A stretch of DNA of 64,000 nt, taken from the NCBI GenBank assembly GCA_003008705.1, contig PDUO01000002.1:204898-268897 (forward strand), given 5' to 3'. The translations under genes were made by a program, and so were the position numbers. Source of the DNA: Pezicula radicicola. Its lineage: Eukaryota > Ascomycota > Leotiomycetes > Helotiales > Dermateaceae. Every line of letters starts with the position of its first letter. Within the stretch, counting starts at the first letter, position 1. Under the pieces are notes generated by a model that saw only the letters and a list, made by a program, of their open reading frames with translations, did not search any database and had not been told where the DNA came from. Positions 1 through 13,079 of the stretch are shown here, one piece after another.

Positions 1-438
1 CTGGATTTTGACTTGCTAGATAGCTTGCATTTGTTTGCTTTTATTTTACTCTAGCTAGAATAGAGGCGTATAGCAAACGAGAGGAAATTTCAGCTTATAA
101 TCTTGGCAGTAGTACGAAAAAGCCAAGTTTGTACTGCGCTCAGTATTATTCCCCAAAAACACGAGATTCTGTTCATCATCTGACAAGTGGTGGAGTACTA
201 CTCCACCTACTGCAACTACTACTACTGTAAGGTAAAATATCAGTCTTGCACAGCCTTTAGTATGCATTCAGGCAAACACGAGGTATTGCTTGTCGTATGA
301 TGAGATGGGCCATTCAGCTCTGTTGCCATTTACTAGCTTTTGTTGTTTGTCATGAGAGAGAGAGGGTCCTTTACAGCCTTCTTACATCTCAGCTAAGAAT
401 AGCCCGCAGATACTGAATAGTTAGTCTACTGGGAAATG

Positions 439-446
439 TATATAAG
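439..446 (+). promoter_or_regulatory. TATA box of small secreted protein gene
   Basis: TATATAAG lies 129 bp upstream of the ATG at 575 and is followed by a C/T- and A-rich leader, as is common in strongly expressed fungal genes. Confidence 0.55.
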
Positions 447-574
447 AAAGCCTTTCCAACATCAATTTCCTTCATCATCAAACAGTTCTCTATACCTTCT
501 ACGCAATCATATATTATAATAATAAAACATCTTTCAAACCCACCTTACCTCAACTCAACAACCAAACCCTCACA

Positions 575-968
575 ATGAAGACCTTCACCATCGCCACCTT
601 CGTCGCTGTCCTCGCCGGTCTCGCCAGCGCAGCCCCAGCAAAAGAAGCCCGTCAATTCAGAGCCCAAATCACCTTCTATGGAGCAGCCGATGCCTCCTTC
701 AGCCTCTCTGTTCCCACCGATGGCAGCGAGTTCACAATCTGTACGTCCCCATCACCCTGATGATTTAATTTTATTTAGATACGATATCTGACTTGGTGTT
801 TGAAAAATTATAGCCAACCCATTGAGTGTCTCGAAGATTAGCTCTCTTGGTGGTGCTACTTGTGGTTTTCATGGTATTGATGGTAGTGAGACTGTTGTTG
901 TTGGGGCTCAGACTGTTGATGTTGGACCTCCTCAGACTCAGGTCTCTGGATCTTGCTTGGCCTTTTAA
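575..968 (+). CDS. small secreted protein, two exons
   Basis: Exons are 575..740 and 814..968, with a 73-bp intron (gtacgt...atag), giving 106 aa. The start has a clean N-terminal signal peptide: MKT, then a hydrophobic stretch ending in LASAAPA, with cleavage predicted near residue 19-20. The mature part is short, rich in Gly, Ser, Thr and Val, and has only two cysteines (in GGATC and VSGSC), which probably form one disulfide. Without the intron the frame stops at 760; splicing restores a coherent C-terminus ending CLAF. The upstream TATA box and pyrimidine-rich leader suggest good expression. It resembles the many uncharacterised secreted proteins of plant- or wood-associated ascomycetes. 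I recognise no named domain, so an effector-like role is only a guess. Confidence 0.75.
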
Positions 969-1979
969 AGGCCTTGCAGGTTTTCCTTTCCTTTGTGAGA
1001 TGCGATAAGAGGAGATGGATTTAGTGGGGAAGTGATGGGGCAGGGGTATTAAGTGTTTGGCTTTTAGTCGAAATATATGATTGAATGCTATTTCATCTCA
1101 CATCGTCTTCTCTCATTGGTGCTTCAGTCGCAACCTCGATATCAATACCTCTGTTACCAACATATTGATAAACTCCCATATCTAAGCTCTCTTATCATTT
1201 CAAGCCACTACTTTCATCTTAAGCCTCATTCCAATCACAATAAAAATCTCACCTCGCTTAACCTCCAACATCCAACAAATCTTCCCATCCAAACAGGGCT
1301 TTGAGCCGATGATAGTGCCGCAAAGACCTCATTCATGGGCAGAACCATGTCGAATCGAAATCTAAGAGCACCAAGCGAAATAATCCAACAGTGGCGAACC
1401 AGTGGGCATGTTGGAGTCAGGACTTTTGCTTCTGATACAATAACATGTCTTAGAGCTATTCAGCCCAATCATTGAATTCTTCTGCCTATCTATAGCTACT
1501 TTGGTAATTAATAACCTGTGACAAATACATTGTTTGTTTGTTTTGTGATAATGTGACGTCATGTTGTGACCAGGTCTTATGTAAGGGATCTGAGTAAGAC
1601 AAAAGCATGCATTCGGAAGAAGAGAGGAAGAGCCTCTATATACAAGGCAGGAGCACTAGTACTAGTGTAGTCCCGTGACATCTTATGGTAGAACGATTTC
1701 CTTCGACTGTAGGCGACCAAAACGAGTCTTCTCGGCGTTTCTTAGTGTTGTTTAATGTTGTGAAACTATTCATTCACTCTTTGTACTCAATTATGGAAAC
1801 AAAGAAGACAAACATGCTTCTCACACCTTGAAACCGGTAGCACATTCACCACCTAACAATATTGCAGTCGCTTTTACTTTAGCCTAAAGGGAAGATGTCA
1901 GCTTCATGTGAACATTGGAGTGGACCTCAAATTAAACTTGCAAGCTACTCCCCAATCTTCCCATGTCCTGACCTGCACC
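969..1979. other. intergenic, no gene seen
   Basis: This is the 3' flank of the secreted-protein gene and the 5' flank of the FAD oxidoreductase. Only short frames without family features are present, and no repeat was noticed. Confidence 0.5.
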
Positions 1980-4160
1980 ATGAACCGCATTCCATCATCA
2001 ATCATGATCATGGCCATGACAAGACCCCAGTACCTCACCATGTCACCACGCCATCTCCCCAGACGTTTCCTTCCAACAAGTTTGTGCTCTCACTCTCAGA
2101 AGCACAATCTCAGCATCACTCAGACTCCCTTGCAAATCCAATCCCAGTCTCAGAGCCAAAGCCAAGCCAAATCCCACAAGCACAAGCACAACACCAACAC
2201 AAATGAGAAACTCATCTACGACCACATGACCTCCATCCTAATAATCGGCAGTGGTGCAACAGGCCTAACAGCAAGCCTACGAACGCACTTCCACAACCAC
2301 AATCACAACGCCTCCCCTCAGCATCACCACCCCACAAACCAACCTCTCAAACCCCTCCTCATAGAAAAGACCTCCAAAATAGGCGGATCATCAGCCTGGT
2401 CAGGTGGAGCAATCTGGATGCCAAATAACCACCTACACGCCAGAAAAGGAATAAAAGACAGCATAGAGAACGGGTTAAAGTATTTAGAGGGAATTATAGA
2501 AGATGATTGTGAAGGTGCTTCTAGTAGGGCAAGAAAAATGATGTATTTGAAGAAGGGGCCTAATGTTTTGAGATGGTTGGAGAGTATAGGGATGGGGTTT
2601 AGGGCTACTGAGGGGGTGAGATGAGGATCTTCTTAAATTCTTCTTCTGATTTCTTTAAGTGTGAGAAGATAGATGGCTTCCTAGCCTTTCTTCTCCTTCA
2701 CTCTATTCATCCCTCCAACAAATCAAAGTTACCAAACTAACCCTCACAACCCACAGTATCCAGACTACCACCCCCTAACACCCGGATCCCTCCCCAAAGG
2801 CGGACGAAGCCTAGAACCCACTCTCTTCAACCTAAACATCCTCAAACACCAGCAAACCCATCTAAACAAAAAACCAGGACCACCCCTCCCACCACTCTAC
2901 ACAAACGAAACAAGCAGCGCAGCAAGATTCCTAACCTCTTTTTCCTCCTTCCTTGCCTTCCTTCGAATCCTCTCTCGCTGGACCACTCACCTAGCACTTG
3001 GAAGAAAACCAGTAACGATGGGAATGTCCCTCGTTGCCCAACTATTCAAATTGAATCTCGAACAGGAGACTGAGATATGGAGGGATAGTTCATTAGTTGA
3101 ATTGATTCAGGATTCTGAGGGGGAAGTAACAGGAGCTGTCATCAATCATCAAGGACGAAATCTCCGTATTCGCGCAACACACGGAATTCTCCTATCAGCA
3201 GGCGGCTTCGCGAAAAACAGCACAATGAGAAAAAAATATCATCCCGCGCCGACAACCACGAATTGGACATCCGCCGCACCGTCAGATACAGGCGATGCCA
3301 TACTAGCAGGTCTCAAAATCGGTGCAAAGACAGCATTAATGAATGACGCATGGTGGGGACCCACAATCCTCCCATCTCACGAATCGTCACAAGAAAATCA
3401 GAATCAGAATCAGCATCCATCATATCCATATTTCGTACTCTGGGACCGAGCAAGACCCTTTTCGATAATCGTAGATAGTTCAGGACGGAGATTCATGAAT
3501 GAGGCTGAGTCTTACGTTGATGCTGTTCATCATCAATATCAGAGACACGGAGAAGAAAAGAATACATCTACTGGAGGAGGAAGTTCTGTGAAAGGAAATG
3601 TAAAAGCTATTCCCGGTTGGATGATCATGGATTCGAAGTTTCAAAGAAGATATCCCATTGCTTTTATCCCTCCCCTCATATCACCCAAATCAGCTTTAGA
3701 ATCAGGGATCCTCATTACAGCAGATACAATAGAAGAACTAGCGAGGAAAATAGAAGTTGATGAGGAGGGTCTTCGCTTAACCATAGATCGATTCAATGAG
3801 ATGGCTAAGCGAGGAATAGATGAAGATTATGATCGAGGAGGAAATGAATACGATCGATATTTTGGAGATCCTAAAGTCAAGCCGAATCCTAATCTTGGGG
3901 CTATTGATCGATCGCCGTTCTATGCGATTAGGATATTTCCTGGTGATTTGGGAACGAAGGGTGGATTGTTGACTGATGAATATGCGCGTGTTTTGGGTGA
4001 GGATGGGATGCCTATTGTTGGATTGTATGCGGCTGGTAATACGAGTGCTAGTGTGATGGGTCGTCGATATCCTGGATCTGGAGGAACTCTGGGCCCTGCT
4101 ATTACCTTTGCTGCTGTCGCTGTCGATCATATGGTCGAGTCGTATAGGGGAAGTCAATAG
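1980..4160 (+). CDS. FAD-dependent oxidoreductase, 3-ketosteroid-delta1-dehydrogenase / fumarate-reductase flavoprotein type
   Basis: Exons are 1980..2615 and 2757..4160, with a 141-bp intron (gtgaga...cacag), giving about 679 aa. The FAD dinucleotide-binding motif IIGSGATG sits near residues 88-95. It is followed by IEKTSKIGGSSAWSGG, the usual second FAD-contact segment. Exon 2 begins YPDYHPLTPGSLPKGGR, and the C-terminus has RRYPGSGGTLGPA followed by a hydrophobic helix. Both segments are typical of the KstD/FAD_binding_2 family, which oxidises C-C bonds of steroids or related substrates. The first ~85 residues are Ser/His/Gln rich and could be a mitochondrial presequence or disordered. The start is uncertain because several in-frame ATGs exist; 1980 is the first. 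The true substrate cannot be told from sequence. Confidence 0.85.
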
Positions 4161-7100
4161 TAAATAGTGATAGTGGTTCCTGGGTACTGGATCAAGTTCC
4201 CCAGCTGTATGTTATCAAGTAGCACAAGAAATGGTTAAGATCAACACTTGGCATGCAAGAATTAGAACGAACTCGGTACGAACCTGATAATCCCGTCGCT
4301 TGGCTTCTTTCAATATCTATCAAATGATTCAAATCAATTCAACATAGGAGGATAAGAGACGGCCAAACATTATTACGCAAAGTAGTGCTAACCCAAAACT
4401 TGTGCCTGCGCTAGGTGAGACTTGAACAACATCAGCAGGTAATAGAATTGACCCCACAATATCACGTTCACGAGTGACAATCACTTGCGTAACGAAACCA
4501 CTCTTCATCTCATTGTAAAGATTCTCGAAAATTCAACTGCCGTCTCAAAGATTCATCACCATGTGGTACAATAGGAAGTGATATTCATGCATACAAACAA
4601 TAGTCCCTAGCCTTATCGGAATTAAAAATGCTTGATACAACTTGTGTTGAAGATCAGGAGGGTAAGCGAAAAGAAGAGCAAGGGTTCACAGTAATGCTTG
4701 AGAATAAATTTCGGCAACTGATGCCAGTAGTTTTTAGATAGAAATAAGAGGCGTTCTCATTTGGAAGAAGGGAGAGGAGATAGTTCTTGTGTCCATTTTG
4801 TTACTTACCATAACTGAAAAAGGAACTTGCCGAAGTTGCCGTATTTTTAAAAATGAGGTCCCCAGGCCTGTCGAATGTTAGTCAATACTGTACTTGGTGG
4901 TGATCACCTTACGAGTTAAGCTTTCGCAATAACTCCTTTCGCGACTGTGGTCGCCGTCCCAGGGGTAAATCTGAGGAAAAGACGAGCAGAAAACCAGAAG
5001 CAAGAATCATCCTTGGCAAACCAATCGACGGGAGATTAGCGACGGCTAGGACAAAGAAGAACAGCTGAAGCATAACTAGCGTGTTGCCAAGACTGAAACA
5101 TCGGGGAAACTCCCGGACACACTAAATAGAATGGGCAATTCTTGAATGGGTACTCTCCGAGCCTCCGTTGTTGAGACGCTGCAGGTTTGAATCTTGCAGT
5201 ACTGGATGCTGGGGACTGATGTCGAGGGTATGTAAAATACGTTCTCTTAGAATCTGAACGGCATATGGTTTGTGGAGACTTGAGAGAAATAATGATAACA
5301 ACGCCGAGGTGAAATAGTTGCTGTGATGTGACACCAGAATTGAATGTATCCTTGCAACTAGGTTGACAAAGAAGGTTCCTATACCTTTGCGATTGCTTCT
5401 GTCTAGGCCCCAATCATCAAAAGAAGGAAACCATCGGGTGTGGAACTTTCTGTACGGTATGCCCTCGTGCTGGCGTCCACCCCCCAGGTCTTTAATCATC
5501 ACATGATAGTGAGAACAGTGGCATGAGCTTCCTGGTTGTATACAACAACGGGAGAGAAAAAGCTTAGCACAAAGAAATCGAACATTCATCTATTGGTTAG
5601 TAACAACTGGTAGAGATGTTCTCGACTGAACTTGAAGATCAGTAGTGTGGTGTATCAGGGATCCAGGAACAACGAGCCGCTCCCTGTCTCCACGTTGTGC
5701 AATTTAAACGTGCAAGGTAGTCCCTGAAAAGTACTGTACAGTAATGGAACGAATCGACAATGGAAACTAATATTGTACTGGAAGGGAACATTTCCCGCTG
5801 CCGAAAGGTATTCTTTTCAGAGTTGAGTCCTAGAGAGTTGAAGTTTCGTTTCATCTGAATGTGAGACGAATGGTTCATAGCAATTACTGTAGAAATGACG
5901 AGAACGGCCCGATGCATCTTGATCAGAGGATCTTTGTAACAAACTTCAATAAATTGAAAAGCAAAAGCTTGGAGCATGTGTTGAACCTGATGCTTACAAC
6001 TTACATCGAAGATTGGCGTTAGCACAACTTCCGATTGCCGATCTTACCAAGTCATTGATCTGCTTTCTCCTTTCTCGTTCCTGTAGCCGCAGAAGTACGT
6101 ACCCACCATCTGCAAGTTGAGAAATGTAGACATCAGCGAGGGCCCGAAAGGTGAACGGCATCTGCAAAGCATCCGAGCGCGGGTCGTACAGGTACCTCCA
6201 ATGACCATAAATGGCAATGGTTGACACTCTGAGCAAAGTGTAGTACAGAAACAGAAGAAGCCATGCGGCAAAGTAAAGCGATAAGCTGCAAGTGGCCGCT
6301 ATCCGCAACGCTCTAACTTGCATGCTCGTGCTCAGGCACGTACAGTTCTAAAGCGCATGTGGAAGAGACACTAATTTGTGAGAAATAACGAGGCTGAAAG
6401 GGCAGAAGATTCTTCCCCAGAGTGGAAGAAGGCTTGTTGGTCCAATACTCCGAGGCCCGAGGGGTCGTTTTCAAATTTTGGTATCAAGGACTATTGGTTG
6501 ACCCTGAACGTAGCAGCGATCCTAACGAGGATGTTGGAAAGAAAGTCCTAATAGGAGATAGCGACTCTGCCGTAGCCCTGCATGCCTAACCTCAACGGTG
6601 AAGATGTTCGTAAGGTAAACCCGTCCACGGCATGTTCCCGTCTTTTGTGTTTCGGCGACCATCTTGTTGGACAAAGAGGAGGTTGAGAGTGTGTTGGTGA
6701 TAATGATTCGTACTTGGTGCTATTGAAGCTTTCACATTTCACATTTCACAACCCCTATCCCCCCGCAGAAATATGCTGGGGTAAAATATACTCCATACCT
6801 GAGGCGTGGTTGTGCATCGCGTACGGAATCCCCACTCCCCATCAGGACAGCACCTCCGTACAGGGTCGTTTTTATAAGATTTTCTGTTACTGGGTCGTAT
6901 GCTTAGCCTCAGCGGTGCATCCCGATTCCCGATATGGTGTTACGGTCGGTACGGCTTCCCGCTGCGCATGAGAACCGTTATTGTGTTCCCATTGTTTCTG
7001 CCATGCCAACCACGTTTAGTCTCCAGGATAAGGGCGATTGCTTTCATTCTATTTGTCTTGGACAGCGTCACTTGTTGGATGTGGTAATGAGTAGCCGGCG

Positions 7101-9825
7101 CAACGGTATGTTTCTGGAAATCATCCACGGCTAAGGTTAGCTTGTATGTCCCAGGTAAAGGGGATGACAGATGCAAGAGAGACACTCATCGGAAATGGGG
7201 AAGCTTGACCGCCAGACTGTGCCTGAATGCTGGTGGCTTTTTCTTCTGCAATACGGAGTACGGAGTACCCAGTCATGCTCTGTCGCTGTCCAATTGCCCA
7301 GGCGTCCAACAATTGGTCCAACAAGACAAGACCATACAACGAGTATCAAGGGATGCAAAGTAGCAGCGCACTATTGCAATTCGGCGTTTGAAGGGTTAGA
7401 AGGGTTTCCGCCAGTTGGTGACTACTGATTAGTGCCGAACCTAGAAAACACGGTACGGAAGAGTGCCCATGTGCTTGTCGCGTGTTTCTTTCACTGATGG
7501 TTGATCATTGTCTGTGCCATGGTTCTTGCGTTTCAGGCTTCTTCCCTGGTGTACTGTACTGTACCTAGGCCCTGAAGCTAGCCCCTTGCATCCTCCCCAC
7601 TTTGTGCCTTCATCCCCTGTACTCACCCCTCAAACTTGGCAAGAGATCAGTGGATCTTTGTTCTCCATACCCCGAATCTTGAACAACGTCCTTATTCCAA
7701 CGCCAGCACTTGCGACGAACATACCTAGGAACTCGAGTACAGCAATAGATACGGAGTCTGCGCTGCTACTCACCATTCTTGCTACTGTACAGTCCACATC
7801 GCCTACATCTCTCACAACCGGACCTATCTTCATCTCAGATTCATAGGTCTAACCATTTCATACTTTCTTAGCAGTAGTGAATGATTCCAAAATGATTTGC
7901 CCGAGCATCATGCCGTCGTCTTGGAGAGGACCAGTCGTAGTCTACGACGCTAAATGGCTCACGGCAACTAGCGCTGCCACAGTGTAAGTCCGTACCCCTG
8001 AGATCACTACCACAAGAAGAAGCAGAACGCCTGCGATAGTGCGATAGTGACGAACATGGGCATCAACTCTGTGTCTGTTCCTGTTCGATAGCAGGGTACA
8101 GCACCCATCGCCTTTACTAATTATTGGTCTGCTGTGGGAGCTGGCAACACTACGAAACATCCAAGCCGCACGAAGCATGATCCAACTACAGAGGTAAGTG
8201 TGGTAAGTAGCTAACATACTTTACAGTACCTTAGGCAGGTGCACCTGACAGAGAGAGCACGGCCTGTCAACCGATATAGAGTCGCATCGAGGATCACAGC
8301 ATACGAAAGTATAAAATAGGATGCCAAGGAGATGTTCGCGATGATCGCGATGCTCACGATGCTGCACAGTGCACATCGCACAGCGCACAGCACACAACAA
8401 ACGAGCTCTCAGGGCCGCCAAAGCCCCAACCTCCCGGCTCTCATACCGTCATCGTACCTACCTCAGTGTTCCCAACTATTTTGATAAGATGGTAGGTGCA
8501 GGAGTAGAGAGTGGACGAGCTTAGTTACACTGGTAGGGGTACGTACTTTCCAGGCCCATGATCCATACAGGCCATTGGTGAGATGCATTCCCCTTTTGAT
8601 CCTGGGTGCCAAAATACCAGCATTCCGGCCCCGCTACCGACCCTTGTACAGTACTTTCGTACCTCGTGGCACGCTATCGTACAGTAACCCCACCTATCTC
8701 TGTACTGTATAGTACAAACTCTGTACCTAACGTCGGTTGTTTGGGTTGAACAGTAATCTTGCGGTACATTGTCGTAGGTGGGCACAGTAGCCTATCACGC
8801 CTATTCGACTTGGTGATACAGGCTCAGAAGTATATTTGGCCTAGCCTCAGTAGATCGCAAAGGTGCTATGTAGGCTGTGCTGTATGCATGCACCTTGCTC
8901 AAGTTGGCGACGACAATAGTCACAACTGATCCAACGGCAAGGGCATTACTGCCCACCCCACCATCATCCATCCCCCCTCACGCCCAGCCAAATTCCAAAC
9001 TTATCCCAACTTCTCCAATTTATCTCGATGACCGGGTATTTCGTGCCCCCCCTACAGTTTATGGAATGCCTCCGTCCCTACCCCCCGGCACGACTTACGT
9101 CTCTCTTCATACCCCGGGATTCAGTTGCATTACAGATGGATCTACGGTACAGTACTTGACCCATGCCTGTCCCAATTTTATATTCTTGCTGCTACAGCCT
9201 TCGAAGTCGTAAACCTTCTTTCCAGTCTTTCCCTCTACTGTATCTCGTCGCAGTTGCTGATCAGCTTACTACCCTGCCCTGCCTTACGAATAGCTCCAGA
9301 GTCCACATTCCGCAATCGTTCCCGCTTACTCGTCCTCTTAGACTACGGCTTTTTCTTCTTGTTTGTTTTGTGTGCAGGGGCAGCAGCCAGCGCTTGAGAA
9401 CAGACTGCAACTCAGTCTAGTATATCACTCTCGCCTTCGCCCCACGAGCGCGCGCTGTTCTTGTGTCTTTCAGCACAAGAGGGATGCTAACATAAATCGG
9501 TCACATTTTACCATCTCGGCTTCAACGTTTATTTGTACTTACATCTACCGTACTCTATCCTATCCTGTCCTGTCCTTTCGGTTGCACCGGTACTGTACCG
9601 CCAAACACGCCTTGCAACAACCACGTTATTTTTACATCTGTGCAACAACAGCTCCAGCTGCCTTTGAACGGCTTTCTAGTGTAACCTTACCTTACGTATA
9701 GGCTCCGTTGACAACTGGTCAAATTGCTCAAATCACTCAGACTTCAAAGTTTTCAGCGTCACCACGACTTTCTGTCACCTTTCTGTCACCATTTAGGTCA
9801 CTATAGAAGAAAATCAACCTCAATC
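4161..9825. other. long intergenic region with no confident gene
   Basis: There are 5.7 kb between the FAD oxidoreductase and the GPCR. Many short overlapping frames occur on both strands without family features. One stretch (5.65-6.32 kb, minus) may be a decayed membrane-protein gene and is listed separately. From 5.7 to 9.6 kb the motif GTACTGTAC/GTACAGTAC and its halves recur, and TACGGAGTACGGAGTA occurs at ~7254. The last kilobase is pyrimidine-rich and probably holds the GPCR promoter and 5' UTR. Confidence 0.5.
5640..6323 (-). pseudogene. possible membrane-protein gene or relic
   Basis: On the minus strand a frame from 6323 contains a hydrophobic helix (SLYFAAWLLLFLYYTLL) and a second, mildly hydrophobic part. 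A plausible intron (donor gtaaga at about 6047, branch tgctaac, acceptor gcatcag near 5988) would join it in frame to another open stretch reading VQHMLQAFAFQFIEV. No complete gene model with start and stop could be built, and I recognise no family. It may be a fragment of a multi-pass fungal membrane protein or chance. Confidence 0.25.
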
Positions 9826-11462
9826 ATGGACCTCTGGAGGAGGACGACGTCGGATCAACTCACTGACGCGCAGTTGGAAGCTCTTGTAGTCATCGAGAGG
9901 GTTTGTTCCTCTCTTTCGCTCCTAGGATGCGGCTTTATTATATGCTCGTTCTTGGCATCGAACGCTTTCCACAGGCCCATCAACCGTCTCGTTTTCTACG
10001 CGTCAATAGGCAATATCATGACTAATATTGCTACCATCATTGCAAGAGACGCCCTTCCACATCTGAGTGGTTTTCCCTGTCAATTTCAATCATTTCTAAT
10101 TCAAATGTCAGTTGCTGAAATGCTATGTAAAGTTCTCGAGCTGATATCATTCCAGGTTTATGCCAGCAGATGCCTTTTGGACTTTAGCGATGGCTTCTAA
10201 TGTCTACCTCACTTTCTATTGGAAGTATGACGCCACAAAGCTCCGAAGGATTGAACCCTTGTATATTGCCCTGTGCTATGGTATTCCCTTTATCCCAGCA
10301 TTCATCTTCATCTGGATCAAAACGTCCGATAAGGGTCGTTTCTACGGCAATGCTGTGCTCTGGTGTTGGATCTCTAGTGATTGGGATATCTGGCGTATCT
10401 TGACCTTTTATGGTCCTGTCTGGTTGGTTATTGCCTTTTTGTCCCATCCAGATACTGATTAGATATAGGCTTGTCATTGTTCTTACTTTCGCTATCTATC
10501 TCCGCGCAGGACTTGAGATTTACAAAAGACGAAAGCAACTTCGGAACTTCAACACACCTCTGACGGAACCGGGCATAGACACAGATAACATCGAGGCCTT
10601 CTCTTCTACAAAAACCACTGAAATCAGCGTCACCTCAGAACAGATCAGCCCTTCCTTTGAACCCATCGACCTCCACCAACTCGACCGCAAGCGCACAGGC
10701 AAGCAACCTCACAAGTCAGAAAACTCAAAACCCAATGTCGCATACACCGTCAGCATCTCCAGCTCCCAACCAAAAGCATCACCCTTCTCAAACCTCCCCT
10801 CACCATCCGAAGAAAACGACAGTGTCACAAAGAGCGAATTCAAAGAAAAGCTCGACCCCATGACCCCCCAACCCCGATCTTCTACAACCGTCCGACCACA
10901 AACCTCTTCAGGCGGAGCATCTGCATCCTCCATAGGCAATAGCACCCCCAAGAAATTCTCCGATAAAGAGTTCAACGAGCGCATCGACTTTTCAACCCCT
11001 CAATTGAGTTCAATTCCCGGTCGTCGATATGCAACGATGGAAGCTAATACAGCAGCATGGGGATACACAAAAGTAGCTCTCCTCTTCTTCACAGCCATGC
11101 TCGTAACCTGGATTCCATCATCAGCAAATCGTCTCTTCTCGCTAGTCCACCCCGGCCAAATCTCCATCCCATTAGAATTCGCATCCGCTCTCGTACTCCC
11201 CTTACAAGGCTTCTGGAATGCGGTTATTTATATTACGACCAGTTGGGCTGCGTGTAAGGTTTTGTGGGTTCAGTGTTTTGGGGATAGGAGTCGTAGGGGT
11301 GTGACGACGAGGCCGCCGAGAAGGACTGTGAAGAGTACGGTTATGGGTTTTGGGAGTGAGGGGAAGGGGAGGAGGTTGGAGAGTGATGCTGGTTTGGGAA
11401 GTGCGGATTCGGAGAGTATGACTGAACTTACTAGTCGGCCTCCTACGAGGGGTAGATCATGA
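9826..11462 (+). CDS. G-protein-coupled receptor, cAMP-receptor-like (CRL) class
   Basis: Exons are 9826..10106, 10156..10422 and 10469..11462. The introns are very short (49 and 46 bp), giving 513 aa. Splicing gives a coherent seven-helix core. VERVCSSLSLLGCGF-type helix 1 leads to HRPINRLVFYASIGNIMTN, an extracellular Cys, then FWTLAMASNVYLTFYWKYD. Later come ILTFYGPVW joined to LVIVLTFAIYLRAG, and a last helix pair after a long third intracellular loop. This is the pattern of fungal Dictyostelium-cAR-like receptors, which signal through heterotrimeric G proteins. The third loop is about 180 residues, rich in Ser/Thr/Pro, and is a likely phosphorylation platform. A basic, Arg-rich tail follows helix 7. 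The ligand is unknown. Confidence 0.88.
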
Positions 11463-13079
11463 TTTTTTGAGCGTCTATTTTGTTCTTATTGTTTGTTGTA
11501 TAATAGTAAGTCGGGGCTGGAATGGAATGGGGTTGGAAATGTACATAAGGATAAGATGGATAGTATGGATCAGAGGATTGGGTGGTGGGCCAGGGATTGG
11601 AGGATGGTGGGACAGGGTCGAGGGATTTGGTGGTTGGTTGGTCTGTCTTGAATATGGATGTGGATATTGCATAGCGAAGGCGTTTTTTCAGGATCAGGAT
11701 CAGGATCAGATTTTAATTACTCCTTTGTATTTGGGGAGGATGTTTGTTGTTGTTACACTTCTATCTTCTTTTTTTTCCTTGTTACGAGTTTTCATTAGTT
11801 TAAGTTTATACCCATGTAGTTAAGCAGTTTTGAAGAAAAATAAAAACTTTTTATTCTTTTCTTTTATGTTGGATTTTCGATTTAAGCCAAGTTAAGTTGG
11901 TTAAAATGTTCCCACGTAGCGTGTTACGTCGTTGTTCAAGTCAAAGTGCTACTCTTTGTAGCGTATTATTCACTATATATTATAGGATTTATACGAGGAA
12001 GGACATCTACTATTAAGGGGTGCTGTCGCTTAGCGGTGTATATATTATTTCGGCTATGTCAAAGGGCGTAGAATAAGAAACCCCTACAATTTGACGTACA
12101 ATTTCATATACAAATCGAGCTATTTATCATGTTCAAGATGATAGGTACAGTGTAGACTGCCTATAAGCCTCTTCATGTGTTTCCAAGGTTGAATTATAGG
12201 AGTAGTCATGTGACTGTCCTCCTCTGGCCACTGTAAGTGGGCATATTTCCAGACACTAATTCTTTACAGAATATAATACCACTTGCCACCTACATGCTGT
12301 TATAATAGCCTTGTTATTTCGAAATTACTATATGGTGCAATATACTAATGTTGAGGACGGGAATTATAGTCTATATTACAACACCCTTGATGCAACAATC
12401 TGGCGATTACATTAGTAAGTATAGCCTATCTGTTTCTGTTAGATAAGTGCTTAGTAGTATATATACAAATTTGAGATTACGATAATTGTTCTGCGAGATA
12501 TTAGTTGGAACAGCTTTCATCTGAGCAACTCTCTTGATCTGAGTAGCTGAGTTAATTTATGTAACAGACTCGCACTAGATGACCGATTTGCTTCTGGCAA
12601 CTTACTTATAACTTACTTGATATATATCCCTAATCAAAAAAATATCTCACAAACAAGTGGTAAGGCATCAATCAAACCAAACACGGGACATGTCGCAATA
12701 GATGTAGATCTCGGAGACAAATAAAAGCATAAATTGATAATACCCGTCCAAGCCACTCTTTAAATAATTTTTAACTTCAGTCATCAACCTTATACGATTA
12801 GCACATTTAGTGATATGCATTCACATGCTCAAGGCTTTTAAGTTGTGACAATAGTGAGCGAAGACACAAATCCTTGTGAGAAATTAGGCACTGTATCACG
12901 TAAATGACAGATCATCGTCGATCAGTATGGTGGGGTCGAATGTTGCCTAGAATAATGCAATAACAAGAAATTTGATTAAGAAGCGACCAAAATCTATATA
13001 AATAACGACCAGAGACAGTTTTCACAACTAATTTGCGTTCAAGATTCAAAACAATCTGAAAAGAAAATAAAAATCCAAA
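11463..13079. other. intergenic, AT-rich
   Basis: 3' flank of the GPCR and 5' flank of the DUF6924-like gene. A short GATCAG tandem lies near 11689-11711. From about 11.8 kb the DNA is AT-rich with no supported gene. Confidence 0.5.
12995..13004 (+). promoter_or_regulatory. TATA box of DUF6924-like gene
   Basis: TATATAAATA sits 76 bp upstream of the ATG at 13080, followed by an A-rich leader. Confidence 0.5.

Noticed and set aside
4400..4450. Possible tRNA remnant: minus strand GTTCAAGTCTCACC
   Set aside because: Resembles a T-loop, but the flanking bases cannot form the T-stem and no D-arm or acceptor stem is present.
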